From: Elysia crispata
Lineage: Eukaryota > Mollusca > Gastropoda > Plakobranchidae
Length of the DNA: 64,000 bases
Direction of reading: 5' to 3'
Assembly: GCA_033675545.1 (NCBI GenBank)
Contig: JAWDGP010005047.1
Coordinates: 271,001 to 335,000, forward strand
Shown: piece after piece, positions 49,401 to 61,435 of the stretch
Position numbering within the stretch: position 1 is the first letter of the stretch
How the letters are laid out: every line of letters starts with the position of its first letter
The notes under the pieces: model-generated
Database searches by the model: none
What the model saw: only the letters and a program-made list of their open reading frames with translations
What the model was told of the DNA's origin: nothing
Made by a program: the position numbers and the translations under genes

Positions 49401-52400
49401 ATGGATAAAGGAACATCAGTCATCAACTTTTCCAAGTATATATGAGTTTTCTCTTCAAAATACGGATAATGGAAAAGTGCAAGTATAGCCTTTTCTTCAC
49501 TGATCTTTTTTTTTTAATCTCACCCAATTTTAGTTGACTGAGTCTTTTGTCTAAAATAAACCCTAAACATTACAACCCTACTGTGGGCAAGATTTATCAA
49601 CCCCTGAATGCTGTTGATTTATTACCATTTATTAAGTCAGAGGTTGGGAATGTTTCCCTCAACCCCCACATTTTTCATAACTATATCATTGATCCTTAAT
49701 ATAAACAAATTAAGTTTCTACTGTTGTCATTTACTGTAAATACTTACTTAAACTTGAAAAATATCAACATTCACCTGAATTAAAACAAAAATATAGATCC
49801 TATAAAACACAACCAAACAGAGGCTTCATACATGATTCCAAAACTCAGCAAATCCTGTCCAATTCAGTAAGTAATAGCTGCATTACTACTTCATCTCTTA
49901 TAAATACATTATGGAAAAGATTAAAAAAAAAGCACTATTGTAAAAATACCTTTATTGCAATGTTCTCTTCTCCTAGCGGAAACAATCATTCATATTAAAT
50001 ATACTGAAATTAAAGGTGCAACTAACCTTTTTTTTAAATGAAGTAAAAATTAAATGTTTTACTCACACAAAGACAGAGTCTTTGTCCACAACCAATGCAG
50101 GAGAGGTAAAAGGAAAGCCGTATATCCTATGCACTAGGTATCTGTACAATAAATCACAGTTTCTCTCATCTTTGACAGATGTGTAGAACATAGCAGCACC
50201 ATCTTACAAAGAGGTCAAGGAACATGCCAAAATGTAACAGTGACCAAAAAGCTACATTTTCAAACATGCAATGCAGACCAGTATTTCATTGGTACAATTA
50301 TATATCAACCTCTCTTAGTCTTAATTTGCACACAAAATTTAATTTATTTGAAATGCGATAAGCACAAAATCATTGTTTCATGGGTTCTAAGATTCCTTTA
50401 CTTACTCAGTGATCCACTTAAGTTTATCAGGAACGTTAAGAATTATTACGCTTGTAGGCACCTTTCACATGATCTGATAATATGATGATGTATTAAAAAT
50501 GTCATAAAGGAAGTTAAATTCTTCAAATCTTGTATGAATGCTTCTATGCTCTATTCAAACGACATTAATACCTTTCTCCATTAATAGGCCTTTAAATCTT
50601 TGAGACTTGCAAATTAAATCAATTATGCTATTTATTCTTGTAAAAACAGGACTATACCACCATAATAAAACTTTAAATGAACAAATACAACACACATACA
50701 TTGCACTTCCTGATAAACTGCAATGAAACTAAAGGATACACTTTAAACAAAACTTTCTTATGTGTTGCTGAATAAAGTCTAGATGCTCATCTTTATAATC
50801 TAGCTCCTTCTCCAGCATAGAGATTGCGTCACTCTGGTAAAATAAGAGGCAATCATATGACCAAATGGAAATAAGCAAATGAATATGTAATAAAAACTAT
50901 TGAAAAATTGGTCCCGCGCCACACAGTTTAAAAAAAAAAAATTACTAAAGCATGTATACATTTGACACTTATAATGAGAAGGTTAAGACTGTATCTAAAC
51001 TTTGTAGCAAAGATATAATTATACATTACCTTGGTTACTACAACTACAATAGGGATTCCTAAATTGTGTGAGAGAGTTTTCTCCCCCAATGGCAACGATT
51101 CCTCTTCATCTGAACCTGAAGCAGGGGGATGAAGGGGATTTATATCTCCCCGAGGGGGACCTTGTGTGGCAATGGGACCATCTCCTGGCTCTGTATAGGC
51201 CTGGTAACAGCGCACCACTGCAATTAAAACAAGTCAGCACATGCTACAATGAATGATAGGTTCTCTTTTGATTTTCCTTTTAATCCAAGTTAAAATTCTT
51301 ATCATTTCAGCCACTTTGGGAGTACAAAACAAAAAGATTGCTTAAGCACTACCTTTCAAAAAGTCATCGCAATTTACTTATCACAAAAACCACTAAAAGT
51401 TGAAAAAAGTTCAATTTTTCCAATGAGAGAAATTTCAAGTTTGTGGCAACAGTCCATCAATAAAATACACTGTTCTCAAAATCAGTCCTTATGACTTTGA
51501 CGTCAAAATTAGAACTGAAACTAAATATTTCCTTTTTTTTCTTCCTATTTCAAAAGTGCTAAAATCTTATATCTCTTCAGCACTTTTTACAACTGTGAGT
51601 TTTGGAAAATTGCTTTGATCTTAATACTAACAGCACCTTTGATAATACTGTTGAATCAAGACATACCATATTAAAAGATGAATGCAAAAGGGTACTGCAT
51701 TAAAAGAAAATTTTACAATACTTTTATCTTATCTCAAATTACTACCAAACTTTTTACTCAAAGGCCAGAACTCGAATTCTATTAAATCATCTCAGATGCC
51801 ATGCTTCTTCATTACCTATATAACCATTTATTACTAAAAATACTATCTGCTGAATTCATATATCGTCACAAAATAAAAAATCCTTTGCCCCTCTGTGACT
51901 TTAGACAATTAAAAGAAGCAAACTGATAAAATAATTTCAGCACAACTCAAGTAAGTGTAGTAATCTCACAAAGCTAGCATTGATATACTGGTCCATCAGT
52001 GCTTTATAATTCATTTACAGTTTACAGCAAAAAAGGTGTACAAGAAAAATGAAATCAAATGTTTCTCAAATAAAAATTATGACAACAGTTTAAGCTGTCC
52101 AAAAACATTTTGCCCACATGCTCAAATTCAAGTAACCCCATGTTCTTGAATATTTTTGAGCTATAAATCTGCCTGATAGAACATTTTGCTACACATTCAT
52201 TGATCAAACATCTCTCCCAATACTGTGCAGCCTCCAACTCAGGACCAACCACACCTGTGGCAAGGGGCTCAGTGGGGAAAAATCAATATCCTAGAAATCG
52301 TGACTTGGTATGAGACAGATTGTGATATATTTGTCTCATAAAAGCTGACAGACTTACACAAGATGACCTAAATAGCACAATTTAAATTCCATCTATTGAG

Positions 52401-55400
52401 TTTTCTGCATGAGGAAAAAAAATCCAAAACCATCATGGTACTTAGTACAAACATGTGTATACATGCTTTAAAAAAAAAGAAATTACAGCAGCATCTACAT
52501 TTCAATATGAAGTGTCATTTTTTGTCAACAAATGTGTAAATGGTAGAAATAAACATTGCAAACAAGTTAAAGAACAATTGTCTTAACACCCATCATCTGT
52601 AAAGAAATATGGTACTCACAGCTTTGTTCATATTCGTGCATCTTGTCAACAGGAATGCGCAGCTTGTCAATGTGATCGCTGAGAACATCAGCCCAGCGGT
52701 TGAGAGTATCTAGCAGTGACCAAGGCTGTGACATACTGGCCACTAGCAAGACCATAGTATCACTGAATGTTTCCTCTTTCAAAGCATACTTCAATAAGCC
52801 AGTATGATGTGGATCCCCATCCAGTACCCACACATTTAGTCGTGCTTGATCTTATGGAAATGAACATAAAAGAGACACATTCCTTTGAAGATTGTGTGGG
52901 GCTTAGTTGATGAAAATGAACACCAAATTTGTTTCCGACTGATAATTAGAATGTTATAACTAAAAAAAAAATTAAGACCTCTACCTAAATTAAGCCATAC
53001 CATCTTCATTGCAGAATAATGTCAAATGATACAAATGAATTCCACTTACCATCTCTGTATTCATCTTTCACATCCACATAGTAATATTCAAGGCCTGAGC
53101 CTTTCTTTGGTTCTTCTACACCTTGCAATTTTGCAATTAATGTTGTTTTGCCGCACTCATTGTCACCTATTTGTGAAAAACAATTTTGAAGGCAACTCTT
53201 TTAACATACTTAAAAGATACACACAAAGAAGCTTCCCCAAGAAATTTACAACTAACTCCACAGACTTAAAACAAGACCATTGGTTTCACTAAAAAAAAAA
53301 AAAAGAAGAAATAATAATAAAAGAGGAGACAAATCAATCAAATGACCTAATTATAAATTAGCAAGGAAGAATTCACATGATTCATAAGCTATCCATGTCT
53401 TTTTACATGCAATACAACCATATGTTTGAGTCAACTACAGTCCACATAAAAAAAAAATAACTAGAAAAAACAGGACTTCAGCAATAAATATATTCTTGCA
53501 TTACAATTTTTTAAAGAGCACAACATATCAAACTTCAAAGTTTTTTGGATCCTCATAAAACAACAAGAAAAAAAAGTTTAGAAAAGATCAACATACCTAA
53601 AACTAACACAGTTCGTGCAGTTGGCAATTTTGATGCTGATCCTGAAGATGACTGCACTTCAGTAAGAATATTTGCCCTGAGAGAGATGTAAGAAGTGTGT
53701 TCAAATCTGAGCATAATAAAACAAAAAAGTTTTCAAAATCAACAGAAAAATTTTTCCTCATAGGCAACCACAATACAGAATTTGCACAAATTTAGCCTTT
53801 GACATCATGAAAACGAGAGTTTTCTTCGATTTGGATACCTTAGATACAAATTAAGTATTCCTATTTGTTAACCTCACCTTTGATTTTTCTCCTCTCTTTT
53901 TTTTTTTTAAATGAAAATAGTGAACAGTATCTTCAGCTTATATTTACTCTCCAACTTGAATTGACCAAAAAGGTCAATTTTACGCCTTATCTCAATGTGT
54001 CAGCTTCTCTTTTGCCACAAGATATTAAAAGTCACAACCAAATCTCACTGGGTGTAAGATCATAAAAATGTAATTAAGTTTAACTACAGGCCAAGTTGAC
54101 ACCTCACAAAAATAAAGTACAAAAGTAAAAAAATATGAAACCCATGAGTGAATTATTATAGCGTCGATTACAAGCAGCAACAGGGGGATAATCAGGAACC
54201 TTGTGCACAGATCTATCAACCAACGAACTATGAAAGATGCAAAAACACTCTGGAATTGGGGTGTAATTAACAAATTGTCACAAAAGAGAAACAATAAAAT
54301 AGGTAATATCAAGCAGAGTGCCTAGTTCCAACAATATGTTACTTTCTTTTTTTTTTTTTTTTGTTTGGTACTAACGAGGAAATATGGTACTGACAAGAAT
54401 ATTGACAAGAGAAAGCTATTTGCTGACTGCTGTGCCCGCAACAGCTTTGACATTGTAGGATACATGTACTGGCATAAAAAAACAACATGGGTCCTTCTGG
54501 GAATGAGATTGGCCTTTCTTTACATTTACCTCACACAGATAGAGGTACTTCCTAGAAGATGTTATTGTGAAGATAGTAAGACTCAGGGAGAAAGAAGTTG
54601 ATAATGATCATAACCTGCTTCTTGAAAAACTTGAGCTACACTTGATGAGGCATGTTAAATGACAAGACATGAATCTAAAGAAGGAAACTTCAGGCAACTG
54701 ACTTGATCCATTCATCAAATCATATCAAACTAACTGACAGATTTTACAATATTAATAACTTATGGCTGCAAAATTTGTTGAATAATCCACTATACAGAAC
54801 CAAATGTAAAGGTTTCCTATGCATTCTTGATGCTAAACTTCTAAGTGCATTGACCACTTGGTGACATACATTTATTTACTGATAAGTCACTCTTTAGACA
54901 GAATATCTTCAGTTTTTGATTAATATTTAGTGTGTCCTAATTGTGTAATATACATAATTATTTAAGGCCTCCAATCATGGATAGTTTTGTTGACATAAAC
55001 ATGGTGTATTAAAAATTTCAACAAACCTGTCACTCTTTTAGAATAGCCGAACATATACTATCACCTCTTCTTAAATAACTGATAATTTTCAACTGAGTCC
55101 TATTTATCTGCCATTGACTTTGAGGTCTGCAAAGGCATTGTGCCCAATCTTTCCCCCTTGTGATAAATGTATAACTGGCCTTCTGATTGAGTTATTAACC
55201 CTGAGCTTGTAAAGTTCTAAATTAGATTCTCAATCTTATCATCCGATTCAACTGTTGATTACAGGTTAATAAAGAAGTAGAGCAAAGTTTACAAGGCTGA
55301 ATCTTATTAGATGTATGTAAATTATCTTATTATCTGATCTAGCCATTGAACCATTGGCATTGGATTAAGACTGTTGAAGAGCATACATATCAAAATTCAT

Positions 55401-57065
55401 GAGGTCACTTCCTAAAACCCAGTCTCATCTAAGCTAAACTTGTGCTCCAGAAGTTGTTGACAATTGCATAACCAAAGCAAAAAAATTATTTTTTTCGTAT
55501 TGATATTATCATTATTTTACTCCTTTTTGTCAAGCGCTAACTGTATAATGCTGAAGCTTAGCAAATTATTCTGTATCAAATTAAAAAAAAAAAAGTTTTT
55601 ACAGTCAAGTCCAAATAATTCGAATCCGGATAGTTCAAATTTTTGGATATTTCGAATTCGATTAATTTTACCCAATACTTGTCTCTATTGGTTAGTTCGA
55701 AGTTGGAATGAGGGATTAGGTTAATTTGAAGCAACTTTAGCGGGTTTTTTTTTTTTAGCATGTAAAATTGTAAAACTAAGAAAGTAGTGCCATACTTGTG
55801 CAGCAAGCGATTCTGGTGTGTGTATGTTCCGCCCACCAATGTTACAGGCACGAGTCTGCACTGAGACTAGGAAAGGGAAAAGGGTTAGGCCCATAGACCA
55901 GGTGTCAAGCCCTACACACTTTAGTATAACGTTACTGTAATCATACTGCTCTGTCACCCACATTTAGGGAAATGGTTCTAGTGGTTCAAATAAGTCTCAG
56001 AAGTAATAATCTTCTCTGGATCTAGAATCTAGATCTAGATCTCTGAGCAGGGGTTCTATTCCCGCAGGTAACACTTAATTACAGTAAGCCCATTACCCAT
56101 TTGGAAGTCCTTCCATATTAAGTGGTATAGACTTTTTCAATCTTTCTATCTCTAGCTCTTTCAAACTCAAAGATTAAATGAGACCGAGTACAGAATGTAT
56201 GCTTTAAATTTTTTCCATTAAGATTTGGCCTTGACTGAGAGCTTTGCATAGCAGCCTAAATCCAACATCAGCAGTACATAATAATAATAGCCTTTAATTC
56301 AACATTTCAACTAGCCAGATGATCTGTCATACTCATGCGTCAGTTGGAATGCCGAAAAATTGGACTGTAATGAGTGTTGAATCCTGACATTCTGCATCAA
56401 TCAAAGAAATAGGTATTAAAGTTTTGAAAAGAGGTTCATATCAAGAGATCCATGACAGAATTTATGATAACCATTAAAACCTTAACCAACATGTGAACAG
56501 GACCACAAAACTGAATAGGTGCCAATAGGTCTATTCAGTTCCAAAGTGAAATGGTTCTAGTGGTTCAAATAAGTCTCAGAAGTAATAATCTTCTCTGGAT
56601 CTAGAATCTAGATCTAGATCTCTAATCTAGAGATGCAAACTACCGAACTGCTACAATCGTCAGATGATCTGAAGGTCCAGATAATGGAAAAGGGAAGACA
56701 AAAATATTTCGCAACGATTGAAGCCTGCATTTTAGATGTAGATCTCAGTATTCTATCAAAGGACTAACTGATACCTCCTAGAATCTAGCCTAGATCTCGA
56801 GTCTCTAGAGTCGATATATCCATCTTTCATCGCATTTAATTCCTAAGACTGGATCATTGATTTGGGCCTACAATCTACTCGAAATGTAAGTAAGCACATG
56901 GATTCTGAAGTAACAATACAGAAAATCCATAATTTCATAAAAAGAGCGGAATGCAATGAAGAAAATAAAAGGAATGATAACGTACCACAAGTTGTCGGAG
57001 TCATCTGGGTTATTATCTTCATCCAGGTTTTCCATCTTGTTTTCCTTCTCAATGATGGGCGCCAT
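43499..57065 (-). CDS. DYNC1LI2: Cytoplasmic dynein 1 light intermediate chain, 12 coding exons
   Basis: A dynein-1 subunit that binds the heavy chain through a Ras-like G domain and recruits cargo adaptors through its C-terminal tail. Exons: 56986-57065, 53597-53676, 53050-53166, 52620-52850, 51030-51217, 50749-50833, 50067-50202, 48852-48963, 46381-46485, 45682-45786, 44491-44581, 43499-43608. The model is 1440 bases, 479 aa (human 492-523). Motifs: [13 protein letters not shown], Walker A GDNECGKT (54-61), [28 protein letters not shown] (G4-like TKxD, 231-234), [21 protein letters not shown] and ISKPPMRK. A Ser/Thr-Pro linker ([15 protein letters not shown], about 397-409) precedes the adaptor helix [13 protein letters not shown] (424-436). 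It is likely the single pre-duplication gene, closer in places to vertebrate LI2. All junctions are GT-AG; only the 50749 donor is doubtful. The first ATG could also be 33 bases upstream. Confidence 0.94.
44491..44581 (-). CDS. DYNC1LI2: Dynein LIC adaptor-binding helix exon
   Basis: Encodes [20 protein letters not shown] and then [10 protein letters not shown]. The helix with the FF pair matches the LIC segment known in vertebrates to dock onto Hook, BicD and Spindly-type adaptors. Its retention shows cargo-adaptor binding is probably intact. Confidence 0.9.
46738..46910 (+). repeat. tRNA-derived SINE
   Basis: A-box-like TGGCTCAACAGC (46746-46757) and B-box GGTTCAATGCC (46795-46805) lie at tRNA-like spacing, followed by a non-tRNA body. 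It is in the intron between dynein exons 8 and 9. Confidence 0.5.
48098..48318. repeat. Four-unit minisatellite, unit about 55-60 bases
   Basis: Four imperfect units share TTTTTCGGACGAATGTACGA, then TAAAGT.AACAAACAA and CCATGGG. It lies in dynein intron 8. Long minus-strand open frames here are only this repeat translated. Confidence 0.85.
50749..50833 (-). CDS. DYNC1LI2: Dynein LIC exon 6, donor position uncertain
   Basis: The exon reads [20 protein letters not shown] then IQQHIRKF, all conserved. The family continues FCLQYGAA. Here the genomic sequence reads FCLK before a GTGTAT donor (exon start 50742), but that donor is out of phase with the only acceptor of exon 7 (boundary 50202/50203). 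A GTTTAA donor seven bases earlier is in phase and yields KF-YGAA, three residues shorter than the family. Confidence 0.6.
53050..53166 (-). CDS. DYNC1LI2: Dynein LIC P-loop exon
   Basis: Carries the Walker A loop [10 protein letters not shown] (first Gly split with exon 2), then [20 protein letters not shown] and VKDEYRD. The lysine and threonine of GKT are intact, so nucleotide binding is plausible. Confidence 0.92.
55602..55967. mobile_element. Pogo/Tigger-like MITE, family B copy 2, right-truncated
   Basis: Starts CAGTCAAGTCCAAATAATTC, continues GAATCCGGATAGTTC, and aligns with 5644-6020. Shared inner landmarks are TTAGTTCGAAGTTGGAA, GCAAGCGATT.TGGTGTGTG and GGTTAGGCCCA. The right terminal repeat is missing. 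Confidence 0.65.
55970..56044. repeat. 75-base direct repeat, copy 1
   Basis: AAATGGTTCTAGTGGTTCAA through to AGATCTAGATCTCT is repeated without visible mismatch at 56549-56623. Confidence 0.9.
56549..56623. repeat. 75-base direct repeat, copy 2
   Basis: Same-orientation copy of 55970-56044, offset by 579 bases. It is followed by different sequence, also rich in CTAGA motifs. Confidence 0.9.
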
Positions 57066-57115
57066 ATTGGATGTGAGATGGCCCTTCAAGAATAGCATTG
57101 CGCACGCGCAGAGGA
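57055..57115 (-). promoter_or_regulatory. Dynein LIC core promoter: NRF-1 site and YY1-like start motif
   Basis: TGCGCACGCGCA at 57099-57110 fits the NRF-1 consensus YGCGCAYGCGCR at every position and lies 34 bases upstream of the ATG. The start context on the minus strand, CCAATATGGCGCC, resembles a YY1 site overlapping the initiator codon. Both are typical of TATA-less housekeeping promoters. Function is inferred from motif and place only. Confidence 0.5.
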
Positions 57116-57705
57116 AAAGAATTCATGGGACGATGATTCATTCATGATGTCACCAACCCCCACAAACTATATATCTTTCACTATTTGATTTCGTTTGCGA
57201 AGATTATGTCAATCATACTCAATGTGTATATTTATTCATTAATAAATAGGGCTAATCTCTGTGCACTCTAATATAAATGTGCTAAGCATCTGTCCACCTT
57301 AAAGCTTACTTTTGTGTTCAATTTGATATCACTTTCAAAGGCATCTTATTTAACTGGGCCATAATTGCAGAAATTCAATGTAGATAGCAGGCCTAGGCCA
57401 AGACGTGTCATGCTTTAATGTAGGCCTATTTCGAGTAGAAAAATACTTCACACATAAATTTGTTGGAATTTGAATTATATCCTAAACTTCTTGAAAACAA
57501 AATGACATCATACCACTGTGTAGTTGCTTTTTTACCACACATGCTTTTCTTCATCCTCCTCCACTTTTTTAAAAATGTTCTCTTCCTTCTTCTATTTGTG
57601 TTCTTCTTTCCTCCTCATGCCCGCCATTCTTCTCTCGTGTCAATGTTTCAAACTCCTCTCCTTCACAGCCTCTCCCGCATTCTCCTTCACCGACTTTTAT
57701 CGTTG

Positions 57706-57836
57706 TTTGTCTGTCTATCTCTGCCTCTGTCTCTGTCTGTCTGTCTGTCTGTCTGTCTGTAGGTCTCTCTCTCTGTCTATCTGTCTGTCTGTCTGTCTCT
57801 CTCTGTCTCTCTCTGTCTCTGTCTCTCTCTCTCTGT
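57706..57836. repeat. (TCTG)n/(CT)n simple repeat
   Basis: Mixed CTGT and CT repeats about 650 bases upstream of the dynein start. Confidence 0.9.
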
Positions 57837-57845
57837 TAGTTTTTA

Positions 57846-57849
<4 letters not shown>

Positions 57850-57900
<51 letters not shown>
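57850..57900. repeat. (TA)n microsatellite
   Basis: About 50 bases of pure TA next to the (TCTG)n tract. Confidence 0.95.
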
Positions 57901-57903
<3 letters not shown>

Positions 57904-58700
57904 CTCTCCAAAAGACCGACATTTACGCATATTTTCCTTCAATTTTTATCGCCATATTTATGAAAACAATTTTAAACACCCTGCAGCCTCACTATGTATT
58001 TCTCTGAATAATTTCTGTAGACGTCAAATTTAAAGAAAGATTTGCTTTCTTGGGGTAAAAAAATTATGACTAAAATAAATGTTAACGAGAGCAGCACTGG
58101 TCAAACCAAGCAGCGAGCGCTTGGTAAACACTGAAATCACCTTGCTAGAGATTCATGGACGTGGAAGATGTATATGGAAAGTTTTGTTTTTGTTTAAAAA
58201 TCCTCTTACAAAGGAAGCTGTTTCTCTTGATTAAGACATTTCAATCGAAATGGCACCATCATATACGTAGACCCTTGTGAGCAATACTGCACTAAAAGTA
58301 AAACACCACTTCATGCCATATTCACGTCACACTCATAGCCTCACTACCCGCTCCATTAAAAAAAATATCTGTTATTCTTCTAAACATTATATCTGTGCTT
58401 ATCCGCAACAACTTAATATTGAATAAAAACAAAAACAGCGACAACAACAACAACAACAACAGCAAACAAAGCACATTCTGTATACCGGTATTAATAAGTT
58501 TCATTGTGCAATGTATTTCTTAGGGGCTTGTCGGCATTACACGTGCATAAATTTGAAATGTTTTGCCTTCGCAAAAATCTGTAGCACTGTCCACCGCATA
58601 GTCTTATTTCCGAAAAAGACCGATTATCTTCTGAGAGCTTGGCACCTCAATGATCCAATCCAGATAAACTCCTGTTTTCAAACCTATAACAACATGAAGA
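57901..58700. other. Intergenic, no recognised gene
   Basis: Contains a short (CAA)n run at about 58440-58462. Nothing else is supported. Confidence 0.4.
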
Positions 58701-58717
58701 GCAGCCTTAAAAGAACA

Positions 58718-58762
58718 AAAAAAAAAAAAAAAAAAAATAAAAAAAAAAAAAAAAAAAAAAAA
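58718..58762. repeat. Poly-A tract
   Basis: About 45 A residues with a single T near 58739. It could be a retroposon tail, but no element body is recognisable to its left. Confidence 0.8.
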
Positions 58763-58819
58763 GCAAAAACGAACAACAAAAAACAAAACAAAACCCAAAA
58801 CAAAACAACTGAAGACGCA

Positions 58820-59750
58820 CAGTCCTAACTTGGAAGGAAAGTCATAGGCCTATGTTCAAAAAAGCAAAAAGTTCTGATATAAGTAACTTGCTCAACCGAT
58901 GCTTAAACTCATGCCCTTCTTGAACCACATCAGCTGTCTTGTGTTCACCAGCCGAGCATGTTCGCTTATCCAAAATGCTATTGTCGCAATGATTACATTT
59001 TTTAAAACAAGCTACCCTTTTATGTCGTAAACAGGCGAAATAAGTACATCGAGCATCGATTCTTTGCGAAATACGGTAGCTAGTAAAGAGGATTATTTTT
59101 ATGTAGCCGTTTTCTATGAAAGAAAATTAGCTTTGAATGTAAAAGCGTAGCAGCTGCTGTTGGGCTTCATGAATAAGCGGCAAAATCATTTTGTTTTTTT
59201 TATCTTTCTCAATGCGTAATTATCAATAAGACTTTACTTGCAGTAATTAGATCTTGTTACAATTGGTTTCATTTCTCGGAATGTGTAGGCCTAAGCAAAG
59301 AAAACTGATTTCATGAAATCGATTGCTTTTATTTTCTCACTGCGATGAGAAGTAAGCCTGTTCATGTATTATCTATTTCTTTTCATTTTATCTTGACCGT
59401 GGCATCTTTTATCGTCATAATAACGCTCATGATATACCTGTCCGGGAAAGAGGAAGAGTGTATATTATAGATTCATTGGATTTAAACAATAACTTTAAAA
59501 ATATGCTAATCGCCTGATTATCATCAGTATGCTTAAGGTATATATCACCAGCATGCTTGCGAACATGACTTGATTGTTTAACGATTCAAAGCATTCTTCA
59601 TGTTATTAAACCTGCGAGGATATCCGTTTCATAGTGGTCCATCCAAAGATCATACATGTATATCATGCACTATCGTGATAATGTATTCAATAATCTAACA
59701 AAAGCAAAATGTGCTCTAATTTTTTTTTTAATACAGAAAACTTTCATAAA
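58820..59750. other. Intergenic, nothing recognised
   Basis: Unique-looking AT-rich sequence without coding or repeat structure that I can support. Confidence 0.4.
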
Positions 59751-59757
59751 ATATCGC

Positions 59758-61115
59758 TATCTTCTAGTCACTTTAAGTAGGTTCGTATACGGTGCTACCA
59801 CAATGCTATCTTCTGGCCACTGTAATGAGGTTCGGTATACGGTGCTACCACAATGCTATCTTCTGGCCACTGTAATGAGGTTCGGTATACGGTGCTACCA
59901 CAATGCTATCTTCTGGCCACTGTAATGAGGTTCGGTATACGGTTCTACCACAATGCTATCTTCTGGCACTGTAATGAGGTTCGGTACACGGTGCTACCAT
60001 AATGATATCTTCTGGCCACTGTAATGAGGTTCGGTATACGGTTCTACCACAATGCTATCTTCTGGCCACTGTAATGAGGTTCGGTATACGGTGCTACCAC
60101 AATGCTATCTTCTGGCCACTGTAATGAGGTTCGGTATACGGTGCTACCACAATGATATCTTCTGGCCACTGTAATGAGGTTCGGTATACGGTGCTACCAC
60201 AATGATATCTCCTGGCCACTGTAATGAGGTTCGGTACACGGTGCTACCACAATGATATCTTCTGGCCACTGTAATGAGGTTCGGTATACGGTTCTACCAC
60301 AATGCTATCTTCTGGCCACTGTAATGAGGTTCGGTACACGGTGCTACCACAATGATATCTTCTGGCCACTGTAATAAGGTTCGGTATACGGTGCTACCAC
60401 AATGCTATCTCCTGGCCACTGTAATGAGGTTCGGTATACGGTGCTACCACAATGCTATCTTCTGGCCACTGTAATGAGGTTCGGTATACGGTGCTACTGC
60501 AATGATATCTTCTGGCCACTGTAATGAGATTCGGTATACAATGATATCTTCTGGCAACTGTAATAAGGTTCGGTACACTGTGCTACCACAATGATATCTT
60601 CTGGCCACTGTAATAAGGTTCGGTGTACGGTGCTACCACAATGCTATCTCCTGGCCACTGTAATGAGGTTCGGTAAACGGTGCTACCATAATGCTATCTT
60701 CTGACCACTGTAATGAGGTTCGGTATACGGTGCTACCACAATGCTATCTTCTGACCACTGTAATGAGGTTCGGTAAACGGTGCTACCACAATGCTATCTT
60801 CTGACCACTGTAATGAGGTTCGGTATACGGTGCTACTGCAATGATATCTTCTGGCCACTGTAATGAGATTCGGTATACAATGATATCTTCTGGCCACTGT
60901 AATGAGATTCGGTATACAATGATATCTTCTGGCAACTGTAAGTAGGTTCGAATTCGGTATACGGTGCTGCCACAAAGCTAACTTCTGGCAACTGCAGTAA
61001 GTTCGGTACACAGTGCAGCCACCAAGCTAACTTGTGGCCATTGTAAGCTAAGTTCGGTACACGATACTGCCAAAATGCTATCATTTGGCTACTATATACT
61101 GTAAGTAGGTTCGGT
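59758..61115. repeat. 50-base minisatellite, about 27 units
   Basis: The unit is AATGCTATCTTCTGGCCACT followed by GTAATGAGGTTCGGTATACG and GTGCTACCAC, repeated head to tail. Common variants are GCTATC/GATATC, TATACGG/TACACGG and GTGCT/GTTCT. Three units near 60530-60930 lack the CGGTGCTACCAC part. The first unit and the last three or four are most diverged. Because 50 is not a multiple of three, the open frames across it are chance. Confidence 0.95.
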
Positions 61116-61282
61116 ATAAGGCGCTGCCATGCAGTCTGTCCAGTCTCACCCTCTTTGATGTAATCTGACAACATTCAATTTTCTTCCACTTGCAATAGAC
61201 GGCATAGATCATCTCAACAAACCAAAACTTTTTGATCTAGTTGATATCATTAAATCATGATCTTTAAGAAAAGATTAGACAA

Positions 61283-61403
61283 TGGGAAGAAGAAGAAGAA
61301 GAAGAAGAAGAAGAAGAAGAAGAAGAAGAAGAAGAAGAAGAAGAAGAAGAAGAAGAAGAAGAAGAAGAAGAAGAAGAAGAAGAAGAAGAAGAAGAAGAAG
61401 AAG

Positions 61404-61435
<32 letters not shown>

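Larger units (their letters stand above)
53677..56985. other. First dynein LIC intron, repeat-bearing
   Basis: This 3.3 kb intron holds a truncated family B MITE (55602-55967) and two copies of a 75-base direct repeat. An open frame at 54365-54601 has no recognised family and no splice context. Confidence 0.5.

Noticed and set aside
54365-54601. 78-codon open frame in the first dynein intron
   Set aside because: No recognised motif, no splice support, wrong strand for the host gene.
59758-61115. Regular repeats that might suggest a CRISPR array
   Set aside because: Units are contiguous with no unique spacers, and the genome is animal.
59656-61174. Open frames with repeated HCNEVRYT or ITVARRYHC peptides
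   Set aside because: The 50-base minisatellite is not a multiple of three, so the peptides shift frame from unit to unit and cannot be under protein selection.
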